Shown here: positions 6,568 to 10,327 of the stretch, in pieces | How positions within the stretch are numbered: position 1 is the stretch's first letter | How the letters are laid out: every line of letters begins with the position of its first letter | Assembly (NCBI GenBank): GCA_002331565.1 | Contig: DCZC01000023.1 | Location: 1-10,327 of the forward strand | DNA length: 10,327 bases | Origin: Gemmatimonas sp. UBA2094 | Lineage (GTDB): Bacteria > Gemmatimonadota > Gemmatimonadetes > Gemmatimonadales > Gemmatimonadaceae | Reading direction: 5' to 3' | Notes under the pieces: model-generated | What the model was told of the DNA's origin: nothing | What the model saw: only the letters and a program-made list of their open reading frames with translations | The model's database searches: none | Made by a program: the position numbers and the translations under genes

Positions 6568-7452
6568 ATGCCCCACGCTTTCCCGTCGCCCCCGTCCATG
6601 TCCAAGTCGCCGTCGCCCGAACTGGTAGTTCGCATGCAGCGCCTCGCGGCGTACATCGAGGCGCACGCCGATGAGCCGTTGCCGTTGGCGCGTCTGGCCG
6701 GTGAAGCGCTTCTCAGCCCGCACCACCTGCAGCGCACATTCACCGCGGTGGTGGGCGTGAGCCCGCGGCAGTTCCAGGCGGCCAAACGGCTCGAACAGTT
6801 CAAGGCCAGACTGCGGGGCGGCGATGCCGTGCTCACGGCCACCTACGAGGCGGGCTACGGCAGCACGAGCCGCGTGTACGAACAGGTGACTGGCGGGCTC
6901 GGCATGACTCCATCGGCGTATCGCGCGGGCGGTGCCGGTGAATCCATCGTGTACGCGGTCCGCGCGACGGGTTTCGGCATGCTGCTCATGGCGGCCACCG
7001 AACGCGGCGTGTGCCAGGTGGAGTTCGGCGACGACGGGGATGTGCTGGTGGCGCGCCTGCACGATCATTTCCCGCATGCCGTGGTGGAGCCGGCGGGCGA
7101 ATCGGCGCGCGACCCGCTCGATGCCTGGATGGATGCGCTCGCGGCCCACGTGGACGACCGTGCGCCCTGTCCGTCGCTGCCGCTCGACGTGCGCGGCACG
7201 GCGTTCCAGATCAAGGTGTGGCGATTCCTGATGAGCGTGAAGCCGGGGCGGGTGGTGAGCTACGGGGAAATCGCCGACGCGATCGGCCACCCCGACGCCG
7301 TGCGGGCGGTGGGTACCGCGTGTGGGGCGAACAAGCTCGCGGTGCTCATCCCGTGTCATCGGGCGCTGCGCGCCGACGGGAGTCTCGGGGGGTACCGGTG
7401 GGGACTGGAGCGGAAACGGGTGCTGTTGGAGCAGGAGAGGGGAGGAAATTGA
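6568..7452 (+). CDS. Ada-like AraC-type regulator fused to O6-methylguanine-DNA methyltransferase (no N-terminal Ada zinc domain)
   Basis: This 294-residue fusion has an AraC-family double helix-turn-helix at about 20-121 (LARLAGEALLSPHHLQRTFTAVVG, then YEAGYGSTSRVYEQ) and a methyltransferase domain at about 127-290. The suicide repair site is IPCHR (261-265) with acceptor C263, preceded by SYGEIADAIGHPDAVRAVG and followed by DGSLGGYRWGLERK, closely like the C-terminal half of E. coli Ada. It should transfer alkyl groups from O6-alkylguanine to C263 and bind DNA. E. coli Ada (354 residues) begins with a Cys4 zinc domain that senses methyl-phosphotriesters. That domain is absent, so any activation must use another signal. 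ATG 6568 has GGCAGG about seven bases upstream; ATG 6598 is an alternative. It is divergent from the oxidoreductase gene, and the shared gap holds a small inverted repeat GAATC-N5-GATTC (6471-6485). Confidence 0.92.
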   Translation: MPHAFPSPPSMSKSPSPELVVRMQRLAAYIEAHADEPLPLARLAGEALLSPHHLQRTFTAVVGVSPRQFQAAKRLEQFKARLRGGDAVLTATYEAGYGSTSRVYEQVTGGLGMTPSAYRAGGAGESIVYAVRATGFGMLLMAATERGVCQVEFGDDGDVLVARLHDHFPHAVVEPAGESARDPLDAWMDALAAHVDDRAPCPSLPLDVRGTAFQIKVWRFLMSVKPGRVVSYGEIADAIGHPDAVRAVGTACGANKLAVLIPCHRALRADGSLGGYRWGLERKRVLLEQERGGN

Positions 7453-7630
7453 TGCGCTGTGCCGGCCGGCCTCCTCGTGCGCTCGCGGGCGGGTACATTC
7501 CCGTACGCGGCGGCCGGGTGGGTCCGGCTTGTCGCCGGTGCCGGGTCCGGCGCCGTCCAACGTCTTTGAACCGACCTCGCGCGGCCCGGTGACCCGACGC
7601 CGGCGATGGTCCCACGGGAGCTGTCGCACA

Positions 7631-8206
7631 ATGCGTGGTCCACAGCCGCTTCGTCGTGTCGTTTCGTCGTTCCTGTTCGCTGCGACCGCACTGCTCGCGT
7701 CGCTGCCGTGCGACGTTGCTGCGCAGCCCTCGCTGGTGGTCCTGGTGCGTCATGGCGAAAAGCAGCCGGTGCCGGCCGACGATCCCTCACTGAGCGACGC
7801 GGGCGTGGCACGCGCGCGGGCACTCGACGCGGCACTGGCCAACGCGGTCCCCGGTACCATTGTCGTGAGTACGCGCAAGCGCACGGTGGAAACAGCCGCT
7901 GTGGTGCAGCAGCGTACGGGCGTGGCACCCACCGTCATCGCGCTCGATGCGCAGCACGTGAAGCACGTCGCGGCGGCGGTGATGCAGGCGACGGGGGTGG
8001 TGCTGGTGGTGGGCCACTCCAACACCATTCCGGCGATCGTGAATGCCCTCGCCGGAACCACGCTCCCCGACCTCTGCGACGCGCAGTACGCCACGATGTT
8101 CCTGGTGACTCCGGCCTCGGGGACCGCGCGGGCCCAGGTGGTGAAAACCATGTACGGAACGCCGGATGCGGCGCTGGCCGGTGCCTGCGCTGGAATGACC
8201 AAATAA
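7631..8206 (+). CDS. Exported histidine phosphatase (phosphoglycerate-mutase-like) family protein
   Basis: The 191-residue product has a signal peptide (MRGPQPLRRVVSSFLF..., hydrophobic to about residue 26, probable cleavage VAA-Q near 31). It then has the histidine phosphatase signature LVRHGEK (38-44), with R40 and the phospho-accepting H41. SLSDAGVARARAL (53-65) and the second catalytic His in VVGHSNT (126-132, H129) complete the usual core, with STRKRTVETA (80-89) between. It is shorter than classic phosphoglycerate mutases (about 230-250), as expected for SixA-like or small periplasmic phosphatases. The substrate is unknown. ATG 7631 has GGGAG at 7616-7620, ten bases upstream. The 178-base gap before it holds no confident promoter. 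Confidence 0.9.
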   Translation: MRGPQPLRRVVSSFLFAATALLASLPCDVAAQPSLVVLVRHGEKQPVPADDPSLSDAGVARARALDAALANAVPGTIVVSTRKRTVETAAVVQQRTGVAPTVIALDAQHVKHVAAAVMQATGVVLVVGHSNTIPAIVNALAGTTLPDLCDAQYATMFLVTPASGTARAQVVKTMYGTPDAALAGACAGMTK

Positions 8207-8218
8207 CGGTTGACCCCT

Positions 8219-8259
8219 CCCGGTCGCCGTGAGGTCCACCAACCTCCTCACCGACCGGG
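8219..8259 (+). terminator. Two-part hairpin after the histidine phosphatase gene
   Basis: CCCGGTCG (8219-8226) pairs with CGACCGGG (8252-8259) and, after a two-base bulge, GTGAGG (8229-8234) pairs with CCTCAC (8246-8251). That is 14 bp around an 11-base loop. It begins 13 bases after the phosphatase stop and ends just before the proposed mog -10. No T tract follows, so termination is likely but unproven. It could also be a regulatory structure. Confidence 0.5.
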
Positions 8260-8266
8260 TCCCGGG

Positions 8267-8280
8267 TACTAAATTGCGGG
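8267..8280 (+). promoter_or_regulatory. Candidate -10 element for the mog operon, leaderless start
   Basis: TACTAAAT (8267-8274), containing the TAnnnT hexamer TAAATT (8270-8275), is an AT-rich island in very GC-rich sequence. It ends five or six bases before ATG 8281, so transcription would start at or next to the ATG. The GCGGG touching the ATG is too close to act as a Shine-Dalgarno site. No clear -35 is seen. Confidence 0.4.
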
Positions 8281-8802
8281 ATGCTGACCCTCGGGATCGT
8301 CACCGTGTCCGACCGCGCGTCGACCGGTGTGTACGACGACAAGTCCGGCCCGGCCATTCGCGACGTGTTCGCGCGCTGGCTCGCCATGCCGTTCACCGAC
8401 GCCTATCGCCTGGTGCCCGACGAGCAGCCGGCCATCGAAGCGACGCTGCGCGAACTGGCCGATGAGGTGCGCTGTCCCCTCATCGTGACCACCGGCGGAA
8501 CGGGACCGGCCCCGCGCGATGTCACGCCGGAAGCGACCGTGGCGGTGTGCGATCGCACGCTCCCCGGATTCGGGGAGCAGATGCGGGCCGAGAGTCTCAA
8601 GTCGGTGCCCACCGCGATTCTGTCGCGCCAACTCGCCGGCACCCGCGGCGGATCGCTGATCATCAACCTGCCCGGCAAGCCTGCCGCCATCGAGGAGTGT
8701 CTGCGCGCCGTGTGGGGCGCCGTGCCCTATTGCGTCGAACTCCTGGGCGGGCCCAAGCTCGTGTTCTCCGCAGCGGCGCCCCGCCATCACCGTCCGTCCT
8801 GA
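8281..8802 (+). CDS. mog: Molybdopterin adenylyltransferase (MogA/MoaB family)
   Basis: The 173-residue protein starts LTLGIVTVSDRAS, the standard first strand of MogA/MoaB. It carries the nucleotide/molybdopterin-binding motifs TTGGTG (70-75), PRDVTPEAT (78-86) and LPGKP (130-134). LPGFGEQMR-ESLK (94-107) and PYCVELLGGP (149-158) are typical of Mog rather than E. coli MoaB. It is expected to adenylylate molybdopterin with ATP before molybdate insertion, in the cytosol. It is the first gene of a tight operon with the Trm112-like gene (16-base gap) and the PLP enzyme. No other molybdenum-cofactor genes are present in the window. Confidence 0.93.
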   Translation: MLTLGIVTVSDRASTGVYDDKSGPAIRDVFARWLAMPFTDAYRLVPDEQPAIEATLRELADEVRCPLIVTTGGTGPAPRDVTPEATVAVCDRTLPGFGEQMRAESLKSVPTAILSRQLAGTRGGSLIINLPGKPAAIEECLRAVWGAVPYCVELLGGPKLVFSAAAPRHHRPS

Positions 8803-8818
8803 CCGACATCCGACCGCC

Positions 8819-9016
8819 ATGAGCCTCGCCCCTGAACTGCTGAAGATTCTCGTGTGCCCCAAGAGCAAGGCGCCGCTGGAGTATCACGCCGGTCCGCCGG
8901 AGGTGCTCGTGTGCCGCGAGAGCCAGCTCGTGTACAAGGTGCAGGATGGCATTCCGGTGATGCTCCTCGAGGAAGCGGAGCCGCTGGACGAAGCGACGTA
9001 TCCACCGCGGTCCTGA
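8819..9016 (+). CDS. Trm112/YcaR (UPF0434) family small protein
   Basis: The 65-residue product matches the bacterial Trm112-like family in length and pattern: LLKILVCPKSKAPLEY (7-22), then LVC (30-32) and VQDGIPVML (41-49) near the end. The second Cys of the classic CPxC pair is Ser, as in many bacterial members, so full zinc binding is unlikely. Eukaryotic Trm112 activates methyltransferases; the role of the short bacterial form is not settled. It sits 16 bases after mog and its stop is nine bases before the next ATG, so co-transcription is very likely. No good Shine-Dalgarno site is present. Confidence 0.9.
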   Translation: MSLAPELLKILVCPKSKAPLEYHAGPPEVLVCRESQLVYKVQDGIPVMLLEEAEPLDEATYPPRS

Positions 9017-9025
9017 GCGCTGCGC

Positions 9026-10189
9026 ATGAGCACGCGCGACGATGCGGCCCACGGCAGCACCTGGCACGGCGCAACGCAGGTGGTGCGCGCCGGGTTGCCC
9101 CCCAAGGCGGCCGGTACCCCGTATCTGCCGGGGCCGGTGTTCGCCGCGCCCTACCACGCGCCGGGTGATCCGTCGCTGACGCCCTACACGTACGGACGCT
9201 TTCACAATCCGTCGTGGACGCACTACGAAGCGGCCCTGAGCGAGCTCGAAGGTGGGCCCTGCCTGCTCTTCCCGAGCGGCATGGCGGCCACGACCGCGGT
9301 GCTGGCCACGATGGTGCCACCCGGCAGTACGCTGGTCATGCCGCAGGAGAGCTACTACACCACGCGCGTGATCGCGTCGCAGCAGTTCGACGGCGCGTGG
9401 TTCGCGGCGCAGGGGATCAACGTGGTCATGGCCCCCACGGCGGGAGGCGGCCTGCTGCGCGCACTCGAGGAGCACGCGACGCGTGGCGTGTCGCTGCTGT
9501 GGCTCGAAACGCCCACCAACCCCGGGCTCGACGTGTGCGACATCGCCGCGCTCGCGGCCAAGGCGCACGACATCGGTGCGCTCGTGGCGGTGGACAACAC
9601 CACGGCCACGCCGTTGCTGCAGCAGCCGCTCGCGCTGGGCGCCGACCTGTGCGTGGTGTCCGACACCAAGGCCATGACGGGGCACGCGGACCTCGTGCTC
9701 GGTCACGTGGCCGTGCGCGACCCGAAGCATGCCGACACGTTGCGGCTGTGGCGCACGCGCACGGGCGTGATTCCCGGGCCCATGGAAGCATGGCTGGCCC
9801 ATCGCTCGCTCGGTACGTTGCACGTGCGCCTCACGCAGCAGTGCCGCAGTGCCATGGCGGTGGCGGAGTTTCTCGCCGGCTGCGACCAGGTGCGCCACGT
9901 GCGTTACCCCGGCCTGCCCACCGATGCGTCGTATGCGATCGCGTCGAAGCAGATGGCGGCGTACGGCTGCGTCGTGAGCTTCGAACTCGAGTCGGCCAAG
10001 GCGGTGGAGCGTTTCTTCGCGCAATCGCAACTCGTGTATGAGGCCACGAGCTTCGGCGGGCTGCACACCAGCGCCGAGCGTCGGGCGCGGTGGGGTGGCG
10101 ACGTGGTATCGGAAGGGTTCGTGCGCATGAGCGTCGGTCTCGAAGACGTGCACGACCTGCTCGCCGATCTCGCCGCGGCACTCGCCTGA
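9026..10189 (+). CDS. Cys/Met metabolism PLP-dependent enzyme, cystathionine gamma-lyase-like
   Basis: The 387-residue length and motifs fit the fold-type I trans-sulfuration family. YTYGRFHNPS (54-63) supplies the phosphate-binding Tyr/Arg region, SGMAA (84-88) the PLP phosphate loop, and ETPTNPG (161-167) and VDNTTATP (189-196, D190 facing the pyridine nitrogen) follow. SDTKAMTGHADL (212-223) contains the PLP-binding K215, and FVRMSVGLED (365-374) the substrate-carboxylate Arg (R367). The TKAMTGHADLVLGH variant resembles sequences annotated as cystathionine gamma-lyase in actinobacteria, making Cys from cystathionine. Cystathionine gamma-synthase or beta-lyase activity cannot be excluded. 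It is the third gene of the mog operon, starting nine bases after the Trm112-like stop. Confidence 0.9.
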   Translation: MSTRDDAAHGSTWHGATQVVRAGLPPKAAGTPYLPGPVFAAPYHAPGDPSLTPYTYGRFHNPSWTHYEAALSELEGGPCLLFPSGMAATTAVLATMVPPGSTLVMPQESYYTTRVIASQQFDGAWFAAQGINVVMAPTAGGGLLRALEEHATRGVSLLWLETPTNPGLDVCDIAALAAKAHDIGALVAVDNTTATPLLQQPLALGADLCVVSDTKAMTGHADLVLGHVAVRDPKHADTLRLWRTRTGVIPGPMEAWLAHRSLGTLHVRLTQQCRSAMAVAEFLAGCDQVRHVRYPGLPTDASYAIASKQMAAYGCVVSFELESAKAVERFFAQSQLVYEATSFGGLHTSAERRARWGGDVVSEGFVRMSVGLEDVHDLLADLAAALA

Positions 10190-10234
10190 TCGCTTCACCT
10201 TACTGCATCATCGGGCTTCACCAAACGGGTGCTC

Positions 10235-10327
10235 ATGGATCGTCGGAATTTTCTGCACGCGGCCGGAACGGTGGCGGCGGGGGTGGCCCTCACGCCGGCC
10301 GTGGCGCCGGCGGCGCCGGACGCCAGC
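10235..10327 (+). CDS. Tat-signal-bearing exported protein (5' end only)
   Basis: The frame opens at ATG 10235 and runs off the right edge after 31 codons. It begins MDRRNFLHAAG, a twin-arginine motif (RRNFL), followed by an Ala/Val-rich hydrophobic region and an APAAP-type stretch near the likely cleavage site. This predicts folded export by the Tat pathway, typical of cofactor-containing oxidoreductases or hydrolases, but the mature domain is not in the window. It lies 45 bases after the PLP enzyme on the same strand and could belong to that operon. CGGGTG just upstream is only a weak ribosome-binding site. Confidence 0.75.
   Translation, partial: MDRRNFLHAAGTVAAGVALTPAVAPAAPDAS

Noticed and set aside
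8819..9016. Missing Cys in the CPxC motif of the Trm112-like protein as a sign of decay
   Set aside because: Many bacterial members of this short family have Ser or Thr at that place, and the DGIPVML core is intact, so this looks normal.
8663..10198. Long minus-strand open frame (511 codons) opposite the PLP enzyme
   Set aside because: It covers three well-supported plus-strand genes and has the composition of an antisense artefact.
10192..10222. Direct repeat GCTTCACC after the PLP enzyme gene
   Set aside because: Two 8-base copies alone are weak and no symmetry or promoter context supports a function.

Overview
The window is GC-rich DNA with strongly G/C-biased third codon positions, densely packed with short gaps. 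Gene content and style (Tat-type secretion signal, CGL-like PLP enzyme, secreted serine hydrolase, few strong Shine-Dalgarno sites) are reminiscent of Gemmatimonadota (Gemmatimonas-like). That assignment is an inference from protein style and was not tested. No tRNA, rRNA, CRISPR array, transposase or phage gene is visible. No gap without a gene exceeds 300 bases. The largest are 113-385 (terminator plus the DraG-like gene's leader), 5096-5350 (regulatory palindromes plus repeat copy B) and 3318-3517 (repeat copy A).

Layout: the 3' end of an unidentified plus-strand gene (2-112) closes with a strong hairpin terminator. A DraG-type ADP-ribosylglycohydrolase homologue (386-1528, +) converges on a VOC/glyoxalase-fold gene (1556-1963, -), with a perfect hairpin across the junction. 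The VOC gene diverges from a membrane-bound YdjM/YfhP-type hydrolase (2031-3317, +), and a perfect 16-base palindrome lies between them. Next come a secreted penicillin-binding/class C beta-lactamase-like serine hydrolase (3518-5095, -), flanked by two same-orientation copies of a ~112-base palindromic repeat, and a saccharopine-dehydrogenase-like NAD(P) oxidoreductase (5351-6445, -). Divergent from the latter is an Ada-like fusion of an AraC DNA-binding domain and an O6-alkylguanine methyltransferase (6568-7452, +), followed by an exported histidine phosphatase (7631-8206, +).

The right end is a compact plus-strand operon behind its own promoter: mog (molybdenum cofactor step, 8281-8802), a Trm112/YcaR-like small protein (8819-9016) and a Cys/Met-metabolism PLP enzyme, probably cystathionine gamma-lyase-like (9026-10189). 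A Tat-signal protein starting at 10235 runs off the window.

Most genes look like ordinary housekeeping or accessory functions, and I see no clearly new multi-gene system. The best leads are the DraG-like protein, which has lost both aspartates of its second metal-binding motif, and the palindromic repeat family bracketing the beta-lactamase-like gene. Operator-like palindromes and probable leaderless starts are secondary leads.
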